Origin: Hypomesus transpacificus | Taxonomy: Eukaryota; Chordata; Actinopteri; Osmeriformes; Osmeridae | Assembly: GCF_021917145.1 (NCBI RefSeq) | Contig: NC_061073.1 | Coordinates: 10,631,430-10,695,429, forward strand | Direction of reading: 5' to 3' | Length of the DNA stretch: 64,000 nt | Part shown: in pieces, positions 34,238 through 51,000 of the stretch | Layout of the letters: each line of letters starts with the position of its first letter | Position numbering within the stretch: the first letter of the stretch is position 1 | Made by a program: the position numbers and the translations under genes | Notes under the pieces: model-generated | The model's input: only the letters and a program-made list of their open reading frames with translations | Databases searched by the model: none | What the model was told of the DNA's origin: nothing

Positions 34238-37105
34238 CTAGGTTCTGACCAACTTGAAGCCCTGGCCCGTGTCTAGCACAGCAGGGGGAAACCAGTTTAG
34301 TTTGACTCTTTTGAGGCACCGTAGGCAGATGTTGCAAACCCACAGCAGGTTCAGACCAGAGCACCACAGAGCCATCTGCACCACAGGGTAGGTCAACCGT
34401 GGGAAGTACATCCTCCAATGATTGGTGACATCACTTCCTGTAGGCAGGTGCAGCGTGTAGTCGCTCCATTCCTTGGAGATTCCGTAGGCGGCAGAGACCG
34501 TCCTACCCCTCTCCGACCACTGGGTGGCGCTGTTGGGGTTGCAGTTGAACTCCACCCATTGGGAGGTGAAGGCCCCCAGCTGGGCAGAGTCCTGCAGCTC
34601 CAGGTCGCTGGAGCGGGTGAGCTCTGCCCCCTGCACTGCCACCCACAGCCCCTCCACCCCCCGGACAGCCTTCACCCAGGGCATGGCGTTGTCGCAGTCC
34701 AGGACCAGGATGAGACGGGAACATGCGGTTCCATTCTTCTCCTTCCACCACTCCAGGATGCGGTCCAGCGACAGGCTCTCCCCTCCTGAAGGACGAGACA
34801 CACACCAACCACACCAGTCAGTCAAGTCGTTCAGAGTTGTCAACCACTCTGGTTGTCAATGGTGACATTTTACTATTCTCAGTGAGGAGGAAATTATTTA
34901 AGTTTCACTTTAAAGATGTATATTTGGGGGATTTTTTGAATGCATTATTGGACAGTATTTTCGTGAAGTGTGACAGGAAAAGCAAGGTGAGAGAGCATGT
35001 TAAAGGGGAAGACACGCAGCAAAGAGCCATAGCCGGATTTGAACCCAGGCCGCCTCAGTCTACATGGTACTCGCTTATCCTGTGAGCTAGCGGGGCGCCC
35101 CATAACAAGGTATATTCTAATGAGTGAGTTAGGTTCTCATCGAGAGGAGAAAACTATTTAAGCTTCACTTTTATAACACAACGGTTCATTCCGCCTCCAT
35201 CCTGACCTGCCAGTGCCCACTCTCCAGTCCGGTGCGTGTGGCCACTGTAGAACAGAACGTAGGTGTCGTGTCGGGGGCCGTCGGCCGTGCGGACCTCCAG
35301 GAAGGCCTTGATCTTGGCCTGCAGAGCCTCCAGGGTCAGCCCACTCGTGGAGTAGTCGCAGCCAAACGACTCGATCATGTGATGTGAGAAGAAGCGCTGC
35401 ATGGTGTTCAGCATGTCTGTGGAGCGCAGGTTCAAATCCCGCACCTGGTCCGGGGGCAGCAGGGTGGGCTGGCCGTCGGGGCTGAGACGTGGGAGACGGG
35501 AGGAAGTTAGTTGTGCAGTTAAGTCTTGTTTAGATCCCGCCTGTGAGGACGTGGGTTTAAGTGCTGCTGATCTGTGGGCATCAGTGAAGCCCTCTGTGAC
35601 ATTGCTTGTAAAAAGTTCTATACAAAATTATTATATTCAGTATTATGATAATTTGATCAAGATGGCAACATGTGTGGGTAAAAAAAAAAGTGTCTGGTGT
35701 GTTCTGGATGAAAGGAAGCTGAGTAGTGATGAAGTTTCCTACCTGCAGTAGTTGGTGGGGATGACCACAGCGTAGCCCATGCAGGTCCCACCCAGGCAGT
35801 TCCCCAGCTCGTAGAAAAGCCCATGGAACAGAGACTCCAGGGGCAGGACCAGTAGGAGCATGCCCATGAAGATACTGCTGGAGGACTGGGACACACATAA
35901 ACCATCTATTCAACATCTACACAGAACAGGAGCATGCGGCAAGCAAAAACAGTGTAAACCAGGCCTACCTGCCATGACAACACTGCGAGGATGGAGGTCG
36001 ACACCAGACTGAAGAGTACCAGGCGATGAGAAATGAGGCAGAAGTGCCTCATTCCCTTGGAGGCCATGACCTTCTCCAGGCTGCCTCCCCCCGGCCCCTG
36101 GGCCAGGCTCACCCTCTGGCAGTCGCTCAGCTTGGTGTGGAAGCCCCACACGGTGATCACAAACACCACATGGCAGATGACCCAGAACACACCGCACACC
36201 ACGAAGGCCGGGATCCTCAGGTACCACTGGTGCAGGTCGGCCAGCTTCACGGCGGCCAGGCCGAGGAAGCCCACCTCCACCAGCAGCAGGGGGAGCAGGG
36301 AGAGCTTGCGCCACAGGCCGCCCCACAGCAGCAAGGGAAGCCAGCGCTCCGTCACCGACAGCCCGCTGTAGTAGACGTCCAGCAGGGGGTCGCAGATGAG
36401 CTGGCTGAAGAAGCAGGCCAGAGCGAAGGGGTTGGTGGGGGCCTCCAGGGACCTGAAGAAGAGCGCGGCCGTGACGACGCTGAAACAGACCAGGTTTGGA
36501 AGAGCCAGGACAGCTTTCATCCGAAGGGCCACCATGACCGCGGCCATGGCAACCACCAGGACTACGACACTCGTGGACTTCTGGATGGGCAGGACGACGC
36601 TGGCTGCGGCAAATCCCACCAGCTCCAGGAACTCCGCCGAGGTGAGAAAGGCAGGACGGTACCTAGTGCAACCGCACAGCCTTTCCAGCAGAGCCCAGAG
36701 CGTCCTTATCCCAAGACTGGCTAGCAACAGATAGTTGGTCGCTTGCTCTTTGACGTCATTCTCCAGGTCCTTACTGTTGATGAAGCACAGTAAGCCCAGG
36801 AGGAATCCAAAACATAGGTGAAGAAGGCTCAGGCTGACTGCCTCCATGTTGAAGAAGTAGTACAATATACTTGCTATCCCGAGGACTAACAACGCCAAAA
36901 CTAAAATGACAAGGATGGTGGATTCCGCACTCTTTTCCCATCTGACGTAGAGCCCCAGGCACAAGGCCACCAGGAGGTTTAGGCCGGACAGGTATCCCAA
37001 CCACCGGACTGAAGACCACATGTTCACCTCTCCATTGACCTCATCCAGTCGGGTCATAGCAGCATGTAGGCAGTGACTGACACAGTAGCGTAGTATGCGA
37101 CACAT
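34238..37105 (-). CDS. tmem168: TMEM168, multi-pass transmembrane protein 168 (complete)
   Basis: Four coding exons on the minus strand join in phase: 37105-35969, 35885-35743, 35481-35207, 34785-34238. They give 700 residues (human 697). The N-terminus [20 protein letters not shown], the C-terminus [13 protein letters not shown] and inner blocks such as [41 protein letters not shown] and [14 protein letters not shown] match the vertebrate family. Roughly the first 420 residues form many hydrophobic segments; the last 280 form a soluble domain ending in a further hydrophobic stretch. The family is placed in nuclear or endomembranes and has been tied to heart rhythm and brain phenotypes in mammals (known, not seen here). 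It converges on ZNF277 and lies in tandem with BMT2. Intron 3 carries a tRNA-derived SINE, and intron 2 carries a short SINE-like tail. Confidence 0.97.
34928..35101 (-). mobile_element. tRNA-derived SINE in TMEM168 intron 3
   Basis: Read on the minus strand, the element starts GGGGCGCCCCGCTAGCTCAC. It has an A-box-like segment at about 35077-35090 and a B box GGGTTCAAATCC (35046-35035), continues CTCTTTGCTGCGTGTCTTCC, and ends near TCCAATAATGC. This head and tail match a tRNA-like SINE class widespread in teleosts. It is flanked by long imperfect direct repeats (about 34884-34912 and 35142-35173). The anticodon arm is degraded, so it is not a functional tRNA gene. Confidence 0.85.
35550..35650 (+). 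repeat. SINE/LINE 3' tail fragment in TMEM168 intron 2
   Basis: CCCTCTGTGACATTGCTTGT followed by AAAAAGTTCTATACAAAATT resembles the 3' tail shared by several fish SINE/L2 families. Only the tail is recognisable. Confidence 0.5.
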
Positions 37106-37600
37106 CTTGTTGACGGATTTGTGAAGTCCAGATGACTATTTACACAGGGTTATCTTTATACAACATTTAGGTAAAGGTTATACCTAAGCTGACTTAACGG
37201 CTACATGTAACTTGTTAATGATAACTGCCGGTAAAGTATGCTAGCCGTTAGCTAGCGAACAAACCATCTTTGCAGGCAAGATTAGCTAGCGCTAGCTATC
37301 TAGCTGATGATCAAACTGGCCTAGATCGTGTTAAACGCTGACTATATGCAAAGTTGATGAAACAACAAAGACGAATCACTAGAGGTATCTCTTGTTAGTA
37401 CAACGCGCAAGTAATGTCCTTCTTTTCCCACTTTGAAAACTTTCAGTTAATGACCACCGCCATCGGGCTTGTTGGTCTCTGAATCTGAATTCATGTTGTA
37501 CGGAACGGTTGAAGGAACAATCTAGATTTCATATTCGTGCAGGAGCAATTTCACATTTTAACCATTGAAGCGAAAACCTGACAGAAAAACATTCTATCAG
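37106..37600. other. TMEM168 upstream region
   Basis: About 500 bp with scattered CpG and several GCTAGC motifs. It should hold the TMEM168 promoter and 5' UTR. No TATA box or certain 5' UTR exon was identified. Confidence 0.4.
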
Positions 37601-37701
37601 GAATGTTTATGTATTTATACTAATAGAATCTACCAATGGAGTCAATAACACAAACACACTGCATTTATATTCATTTATAAAAGAGAAAAATACAACCATT
37701 C

Positions 37702-37707
37702 TTTATT
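37702..37707 (-). terminator. bmt2: BMT2 polyadenylation signal (candidate)
   Basis: AATAAA on the minus strand, 2.7 kb beyond the BMT2 stop. If used, 37.7-40.4 kb is a long BMT2 3' UTR containing the composite repeat at 38.9-39.6 kb. A closer alternative signal may exist. Confidence 0.35.
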
Positions 37708-38929
37708 CACACTGTGTCCTGTTTGTCCAATGATGTAATATACAAGTGTGAATGATGATTCTAATCTTGCAAATGAAGGATGGAATAAAAAGAAAACCAT
37801 GGAAGACAAACAGTTACAGAAACAGTATCACAAAATGCTTTAGGGTAGATTGGACAACCTTCAAGATGAGACAATATTGAAAAAGCATTTTCTTCCCTGT
37901 TACAAACAGCTGAAAGTAAACTAAGTCTAACAAATGTTATGTAGTTGCCTTTTGTGTTATATTTAGTAAAATAACAGACAGCAATGGCATGTTTTTTTAC
38001 TGAAACTAAAAATGTATACAGCAACTGCCAATTATGTTTTAAATTGGAGATGGACACTTGAACATGACAGACACTTTGGCAAAGGAAGCCTGTTCTATGA
38101 AACCAGGTGAAAAGGGAATCCAACATGGACTATGTGCAAGAAAATATGGTTGTGACATTGCTGGGAAAAAAGGCACCTTTTGGGCTCCAGGTATCCTGAT
38201 GAAAGAACTTTTAAGGGCCCATATTATTGGTCATATTAACAAGACTATGTTCCTAAAACAGGACTTACATTTGACTTGTGGCACCCTAATGGATTGTTAT
38301 TGATCAAATAAAGTGCCGTAGACAAATACATTACAACACATTCTCACATACACATCCCCCCCACAAACACACACCCACCACACACATATTCTAGTGTCAT
38401 TTACTGGGCTCTGTCCCCCCCCCAACCCCAAAAAGGTACAGTACTTTCAGATGACTCCTCCCTACTGCTAAAATGCACTTGGATCCGAGAAAATATGACG
38501 ATAGAAATACAGGATAATAGTGCAAAACCTCACTGAGGTAAATCTGATGAATACAGGTGACAAGATCATTTGGGAAATCTAATTTGGACTATCAAATCAG
38601 GTATATGGCTGTTAACTTCATTCATGTAGAGGACTGAAATACTGATGGAATTTTTATGATAAAAGACGTACTTGTACTTCAGTTGTATGAAAAACACGGT
38701 CAAACGTAAGATATAATGAAAACACAACAAGCCCAATATTTGATTTAAGATCAATGTTGCACTCAGTTCCTAGATGGTAAATGTCCATGTAAGACCAAAG
38801 CAGCAAGATATATGAAGAACAGTAAACGAGCGGAGGATGTATTGATAAATCCTACCTCTGGTATGACAGTCTGAAAATGTCCACACAGAACAATGACTAC
38901 TGAGTGACACTCCTAACCTGTCACACAAA

Positions 38930-39612
38930 CACTGTCACAGGGCCACTGACACAGGGCCACTGACACAGGGCCACTGTCACACAAACACTGACACAGGGCC
39001 ACTGACACAGGGCCACTGTCACAGGGCCACTGTCACACAAACACTGTCACAGGGCCACTGACACAGGGCCACTGACACAGGGCCACTGTCACAGGGCCAC
39101 TGTCACACAAACACTGTCACAGGGCCACTGTCACAGGGCCACTGTCACACAAACACTGTCACACAAACACTGTCACAGGGCCACTGTCACACAAACACTG
39201 ACACAGGGCCCTGTCACAGGGCCACTGTCACACAAACACTGTCACAGGGCCACTGTCACACAAACACTGTCACAGGGCCACTGTCACACAAACACTGACA
39301 CAGGGCCCTGTCACAGGGCCACTGTCACACAAACACTGTCACAGGGCCACTGTCACAGGGCCACTGACACAGGGCCACTGTCACACAAACACTGACACAG
39401 GGCCACTGTCACACACACTGTCACAGGGCCACTGTCCCACAAACACTGACACAGGGCCCTGTCACAGGGCCACTGTCACACAAACACTGTCATAGGGCCA
39501 CTGTCACAGGGCCACTGACACAGGGCCACTGACACAGGGCCACTGTCACACACACTGTCACAGGGCCACTGTCCCACAAACACTGTCACACAAACACTGA
39601 CACAGGGCCACT
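38930..39612. repeat. composite minisatellite (CACAGGGCCACTG / CACACAAACACTG)
   Basis: About 680 bp built from two short modules, CTGWCACAGGGCCA and CTGTCACACAAACA, arranged in irregular order with higher-order blocks. Together they look like a recombining VNTR. It lies in the presumed BMT2 3' UTR or the BMT2-TMEM168 spacer. Confidence 0.94.
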
Positions 39613-39749
39613 TCAGTAAATCTAACGTGAACGCCTACCTTACTATGGTTTTTAAATGCTAAAAATGCTACAAATATATATTTATTCTAAAAAGACAAGT
39701 GAGCCACAGATGCCAAATTAAAATGGCATTGTCGACTGTGTTCAATTTT

Positions 39750-40430
39750 CTCTTTTTTTTTCTTTTCTTTTTTTCTTGTTTTACATTTAGCAACTTTTTT
39801 TTTTTTTTTACTAAATGCACATCAATAATTTGATAAAATTGAGTTAAACTGACAAGCCAGCAAACCTAATTCCATCTCAATGTTTCCACAGAACAAGAAT
39901 AAACTTGAGTTATTATCTAAACTAAGTAGCCTGTTGGCCTAGTATTGAAGCGTATACTACTTGAAGACTTCAAATCTACTGAAACATACAGAGTATAAAC
40001 CAGTTTTCTACTGTTGTCATATGCATGACCTACTGATAAACGGTATGGAAATCAGGGAGCTGGCTAGCTATCTCCAGGGCATTCAGCTTACAAGTCTATT
40101 CAAATAACCCTACATTTGTTTATCACAAGAAAGTATTATGTAAGTGTGTGTGCATTTGTGTTAAGAATGTAATCATGTCACATAAAAAAAAAGAAACTAA
40201 CTCACTTCTGTAAACGTCTTTCTTCCACTCTGTGCAAACTGCATCATTTTGTTTGGGTTTAAGAGGAGAAAAAAATGCAGCACATTAATTTGGCAGCTCA
40301 GCAGTTGAGGGGGTGGATAGATGACAGAGAGAGAGAGAGAGAGAGAGAAGGGAAGAGAGAGCTGGGGAGAGGGAGAGAGCGAGAGGAAGAAAGAGAGAGA
40401 GAGCCAGGATGTTAGTCTCCCAGACAGCGT
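39750..40430. other. bmt2: presumed BMT2 3' UTR
   Basis: T-rich runs at about 39757-39810 and a GA-rich stretch at 40321-40400 directly follow (in the transcribed sense) the BMT2 stop codon. No other gene seen. Confidence 0.4.
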
Positions 40431-44423
<3,993 letters not shown>

Positions 44424-47400
44424 AGCACTGCGCCGTCGGTTCTAGTCTCTACCTACCGGCGCACCGGTCCACAAGCCAACAACGCTCGAGCTGATTGCCT
44501 CGCGTGCACACACATGCTGCAGGGCTGACAGCTGCACAGCCAACCAGAGAACCAGGAACAGAAACGCCTTCAAACGGCATACAGACCGCTATCTGTCTGT
44601 GCGCTGCAATTTGAAATAAAACTAAAATCTGATCTGAATATTTTTCAGAGTCGATCAAAATTACTAGTTAAATAGTATACACTACTAATACAACCGTGAG
44701 TGAAAACATAAACATTCGGAACCGAAACTTTGTTAATCCCTTTTCAACGGCAGTCACTGTATTTCCAGGCAAGACATGAGTGACATGGCAGCTGTTAACC
44801 GATTTAGATGAGGTCCAACGTGATAACAGGTGTATACCAGATAGAAGATACTCCATACGAGAGCAATAGTACCATATATCTCACATACAGTACAACCTCA
44901 ACTCTGTAATTTGCTTTAAAAAAATATAATAATTGGGATATACTGTGTGAATCAACAGCAGCAGAACTAAAGGGTACCAAGGATATTTTAGCTATGCCTG
45001 TAGTGCCATCTAAAGGATAGCAGTATACTTTAATGTTTAGTGTTTCCTGAATCCAAAAACTACCATTCTCTTAGGTGGATATTTTTACATTCAAGTCTAT
45101 GTTGTACCATTGTTGTCAATGATTAAAGCCTAAATAAATGGGAAATTAAATGCTTTATTACTTAGAATGGTTAATATATTTGCTTGTTAACATGCGTCTT
45201 CCTCAGAGCACTGTAGTTAAAATATTACAAACTTTCGTTCTAGTCGATGTTGAAGAGCATCCTTTCAATAATAACAAACACATGATAGTGTCTTAAGTAT
45301 TTATTTAGCCCTTTTTGGGTCACAAAAATAGTATCACAGCTGTTAGTTTTAATGCTGTGTCATGTGATGTTTCCACTACCTCCATAGAGGACAGCTGGCA
45401 TCAGCATCATGGGAGGACTTTAACATGAACATCCAGTCATTTAGCAGAACGTGTAGTGTAATAGTGACAGCAACATTTCCAGCAATGTTATAATCAGTCT
45501 GATGTTAAAACCAACTTTAACGGCATTAGGGAGATCCTACAAGGAAAGCTATTGGATCTCAATGTATTTATTTTTTGACGCTTTGATGACGTAGTGTGAT
45601 ACAGTCACAGGCTGAATCACTCAGGCTCGTGTGTGTCATTGCCCTGCTTGTGGCACAAGGCAGCCATGCCATTAAACTCTAACATGAAACCTTGACTTCT
45701 ATGGCACATGACTTAAAGATAAACAAACGACATGGCACTGACAGACATAATATTATTTGACTATACTGACAGTGTTTTGTTCAATCATTCACCACACTGC
45801 AATGCCTTTTAGATTTAACATCAATTATGGCTTGACAAAGAATACAACTAACAAGCTGTGACCTAAATCTAAGTTATAAGGAAACAAATTCACACCTAAC
45901 ATGTGTCTGACGTGTATCTTCCACGTCAATATGGCATTGTGGATCTCCGCCCGCTAAAAATGACCACTTGTTCGTCTGTGAAGCACAAGGGAGTGATAAT
46001 CCTAGCTAAGGACGGTCATGGACGCTCTGACAAGCAGCTGCAGCTGGGAAGGCCCGACCAAAGCCAAATGTTTAAATTCAAAGGTCAAAGTTAGTGGCAC
46101 TGGCTATCAAGTTACTCAGTGTGCAACCAGTATGGCCATCTTCATCATCGTCGTCATGTATGTTGTTTATGAGCTTTACGATCTTTGATGTTGGATCAGG
46201 AGATTAATACCGCTCTGAGTTTGATATGTGTAAGCAGAGAGGTCCGTGGGGAGATGAACAGTGAGGACTGATGTGGTAACAGGACGTTAAGTAGCATACG
46301 TGCTACGTGCGCTGGGCCGTGTATTCCATTTTTCATTTCGCACTATTTTGGAGACCAGTATTCCATTTTTCATTTCGCACTATTTTGGAGACCAGTATCA
46401 TCCCCGGGGACATTGGAAAACAGTGGTTTGAATGAAGGATGTGCAGTAAAAGAATAAACTTGTTGAAAAAGTATAGCTTAACAAGTATTTATCTAGTTTT
46501 GGCCCTTTTAGATTAAACACAGCTCATGAATGTGTGCTTCATAAAGTGCTATGATGTGATTAGCTTCATGAGCCGCTACTGAAAGTGAAGTAGCTAGGCT
46601 ACAAACATATTTCAACAGAAATGACTACAAGTGATAACAAGGTTTGAGCAAAACCAAACATGTCAACATATCAGAACGACTAATGGACTGCACGGCAAGA
46701 AATGTAATTCAAAGCCAAAATGCAGATATTCTTTTATTTTCATACTATGGTGTTTCAGGTAATGGCACGTAATTTAACTTGTACAATGGATAGTTTGTCT
46801 CCCTCAACATGATGGTGTTCAGATAATTAACTGCAGATCATTCTGTTATGAAACAGACATTTCAGATATTTTCATAACTGCACGCATGTTTAACTACCAA
46901 GAGCTCATCTAAGGTTCCTCCCTGTCCCTGCTCTCTGAATATTAACTGAAAGTAGGCGACTGTATAACTCAGGTTACCTACCACAGGCGATACATTTCCA
47001 CCTTCTAGTGGCAATCACACCTTAACCTGACTGTTTATAAGACAGAAAACATATTCAGTTTTTATTCTGATTCACCAGAATGTTTAAAGTGATCTCAAGG
47101 ACACTGTAATCTAATATGTCTGCTTAAAATACAGCCTCACAGCCTAGCCTTGACAGCTTAGGACATCATGGAGAGTTCTTCTCCAAAGGTCATTGGTGTG
47201 ATGAATGGAGTACCACAATACATTTCAGGCTGTTGATATCTTAATCAGAGAAATCATGTGTTGTACACCTCTCTCTTTACAGAATCTAAAATAATGTACA
47301 CTGACAGATGATTCATTACTATTGCACCGGGAAACATATTAATAATTAAACATATTCATAAATTACAAATATATATATATCAATGGAAATCATACAATAA

Positions 47401-48068
47401 TGTTCTGCACCAGACTCTGGAGGGTTTGATATAAACAATCATATCTGTTTCAGTTACAAGTACAGCTATCCTATCCCAGACACAGTCTGCAAAAAAACTT
47501 GTTTAGTTGTAGTCTTGGTGGTTGTGGACAGCGTTCCATTTCAGTGTAACATACTTGACACAACATGCATCCTGCACGCTTTTAAAGGACTAACCCTAAG
47601 GGTCGCTCAATCCATTTAGTAAAATATTTTTGTCAGAAAAGGAGGTGAATTGCAGCTCATTTAAACAACAGTCAACAATAAGCAATAGTTTGGACAATGT
47701 GCAGATATCATACAGAAATCATTTAATTGGACAAATACTGTATTTCAACTGTAATAAGGCCTACTGTGAGCTACAATGCATTGTCAGTGTCAGAAAAACT
47801 ACGTTCGTTTGGAAAAAAATATCATACGTATATATGTACATTAACTGTATACTATTCAATATATATTTTTTAAAGTGATATCACATTTTGAAGTGATATA
47901 CTGTGTTATAGTAAATGTTTTGTGTAAACTGTAATCCAGCAATTGATAACAGAAAGTGCAAAAAATGTTTGTTTGACCACTCTATCTTCTTTTGTAGAAT
48001 CACTGATAATATACAATACATACAAACAAAGATGTTCTGATAAGGCACACGATAAGGGAAAACAGTAT
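44424..48068. other. spacer between BMT2 and PPP1R3A
   Basis: No GPR85-like single-exon receptor frame is present, although GPR85 sits here in human. The right part (about 47.0-48.07 kb) is probably PPP1R3A 3' UTR; an AATAAA on the minus strand lies at about 47061-47066. A perfect 37-bp duplication lies at 46321-46394. Confidence 0.5.
46321..46394. repeat. perfect 37-bp tandem duplication
   Basis: Two identical adjacent 37-bp copies starting GTATTCCATTTTTCATTTCG. The lack of differences indicates a recent duplication. Confidence 0.93.
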
Positions 48069-51000
48069 CTACACTGACGGATGTTTCTGGGTAACAGGCT
48101 CAGGGCTTGTACGTTCCTGAACTGGGTTGTCTTTCGGAGTTTGTTTCTCTCCCTGGCAGCACAGCCAGAGTACAGAGAACAAGTAGAGAGTAAAACAGGC
48201 CAAGAAGTCATAATGATACGCCACAACAAAGAACACCGCTAACAGGAGGGAGTACATCAGTGCTTTGGAGATGTTGTGAAAGGAGAACGTTTCCCTCCAC
48301 CATGCTAGACGGTTCTCTGCACCGCCCTCTCCTTTGAATAGTGCAGACAGCGAACTAACGGGCGGCTCATCCACCGTTTCAAAGTCCAGCAGATCCTCAA
48401 GAGCGTCATTGGGTGGCTCCTCGTCCACGGACTCGCTGATTGACGGCATGGGGGAAGGCAGTTGTTTACTCCTGCTTATTGAAGGTCTTTTTCCAAAGCT
48501 CGTAGCTACAGGTGTGTCCTTACTGCAGCCTGCTGCTGCCAGAGCAGCGACCTGCTTCTGTGCGGCTCTCAGGCTGTGCAGGTACAAATCCATCTCGTCG
48601 TCTGATAAAGATTCAGTGGAAATACTGCGCTCATCCCCGTCCTCGTAGCAAGGTTTACCTGCTCGGAGCAGTCTGTCTCCTTTGACAGAGTCCATGTCTT
48701 CTCTTACCACACTGTACTGGTCGTTGTCATGGTCTGCACAGTCGTCGTAAGGAGCATCTTCCACAATATAGAGATTTGCTTCATTCCTTTCCCATCTGCT
48801 GTCCTCTACATCTGTGTTCTTAGAGTTGTTTGCGTTGACTCTCTCGACCTCACTACCACTCTCAAATGTGCTGTTTCTATGTTCTGCTGTTAGTAAATGA
48901 TCTGCAGCTTCAATTATTTGTGCCTTACTCCCTTTCTGGTGCTGCTCTCCGTCAGTGTATTCATCCCGCTTTCTTATCTCCACCTCCTCATCGGTCTCTC
49001 TACCAATAATAATCACTTCTCCATCTTCCTTATTTACAATTTCTTCTTCATCCTCCACCATCTCCTCTTCCTCCAACTGTAGCTCATCATCATCTTCTTC
49101 CTTAATCTCATCTTTCGAGCCTTCCACCTCAATCTCCACCCCCCTCTCATCCATGTCCACCCCCTTCTCATCCAACTCCAACTCCCTTTCCTCTATTTCT
49201 TCAATCCTACACTCATCTACGTTAATCTTCTCCTCTTGCTCCTTCTCTTCAACTATGATTTTTTCTTGTTCTACCATCTTTTCCTTCTCCACCAGCTCTT
49301 CCAAAACCTTATCAACCCTCTCCTCACTATTCTCCTCTCTCTCTTCTGGGTGAATCTTGCTTTCCTCTCCTCCATCTTCAATTAGCAACATTTCCTCTTC
49401 TTCCTCTACAATCTTCTCCCAGTCTTTTTCATCAACGTTTTGGTTGTCACACTTCTGTCTCTCATCAAAATGTGGATCTTTTGAGGATCCATCATGATCT
49501 TCTACAAAGCCAACATCCTTCTCAGTGAATGTCACAACTAATTGATCTCCCTCTTTAGACTTTGAGTCATATTCTACGACATCCTTCATATCCCGAATAT
49601 TTCCACCACCCTCGCCTTCTGTTGGTAGAATTGTTTCACCACACCAGTCGTCTGACTGAAACCTGTCCTCCTCTTTGTCGGATCCTTTCTCACTATCCAA
49701 CGATATGCAATCCTTGTGGAAAACAGGGTCATCCTTTTTTATTGCAGCCATACAGTTATTTGCGTTCAGGGTGTATACAGATGGCTTATTTTCAATACTT
49801 GGGTGATTTGGCATTTTGGTTGTGGATGACTCAACTCTGGGGTCACCATCTATAAGCTCTGACATGACCGTAGCTGTATGTAACCTATCTGTCTCCGTGG
49901 ACCGTTCACCAGTGGGGACTGTGAGAGGACTCCCTCTTTCCTCTGGCTGTTCTACGCTCACACGGTTTGGTCCCCAGCTCACCTCTGGGACCATTTCAGG
50001 ACTGGGGTTTTCTGGCGCTCTGACCAGAGTTTGTGTTTGTAAATCTACCATGTCTAAAACACTCTGTGTTGACGCACATGTTGTGTCTCCAATCTGTGTT
50101 TGTGCCGATGTGACCTCGGGCGGGATTTGAGCCGAGGGATTCCTCTTGGCCTGGTGAGGCAAGTGGTCTGCTTCAGATGGGCCTTGGGGGGCCTTGGGGA
50201 TTAGTGCTGTGGGAACCAGCGCGTCTGCACCAGTCCTGGGAACACATCTGTCTACCTCGTCAGAGACAGGTTTAGACTGCCCACTCAGTCCAAGTACTAA
50301 ACAATGAGCATCTGATTCAAGTGGTTCTCTCTGATTCCTTGACTGTTTTACATGAGTTTCACCAGCATCTGATGTTAAGTTGAAACCGTAATCTACTTCA
50401 TGTGAGGAGGCGTATCTCTGGGAAATGCCCGTAGCTGATTTTCCATCATGCAACCTTCCCTTTGATAGACTTGTTTGATTCCTTTTATTGGTTACATTCT
50501 GACGGTCACTTTCTACTTGACAAAACACCTGGTGATAAAGTGGAGCCAAAACCGTTCCAAATATGACGCCACTGGTCCGACTGACTGGGACTGCAGAACT
50601 AACAACATCATCAGGAAACCCTACACCTGGGTCATCTGATTCAACTCTCTCCTCCGCCACAGTATTCTCCATCTGCATCAAGATACTTTCCACCATCTCA
50701 TAAGACATGTCATCTGTTTGGCAGGAGGGAGCGTGTTTATCAGCGGTCAAACCTGATAGGTTGTTAGAGATGATGGTGACGTCTGACCCGCCCAGGTCTG
50801 ATGTGATAGGGCCGACAGCCGAGACAAAGTCCTGAGATCCCTCAGCTTCATTGGTGGAAGGCCTGCCTGTCTTGTCCGACGTTGCCACGGAATCGGATTG
50901 AATTTGCAGTCCGTTGGATGTGTTGAGCTGTGGTTGTGTCTCTGGTCCATTTGGAAGGCTTTTCACAAGAAGTGTGTTGTGTTCTGTGAGAGGCTGAGAT

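Noticed and set aside
35035..35101. Possible tRNA gene
   Set aside because: A and B boxes are present but the cloverleaf is degraded and it continues into a SINE body and tail.
36026..36734. 232-codon plus-strand frame
   Set aside because: Antisense shadow of the first TMEM168 coding exon, which has strong family similarity.
38058..38303. 81-codon plus-strand frame
   Set aside because: No domain, no neighbours on that strand, and it lies in the presumed BMT2 3' UTR. Could be chance.
44424..48068. GPR85, expected here from synteny
   Set aside because: No long single-exon seven-helix frame on either strand.
48955..49353. Serine-rich plus-strand frame
   Set aside because: Antisense of the Glu-rich PPP1R3A segment (Glu codons read as Ser/Phe/Leu).
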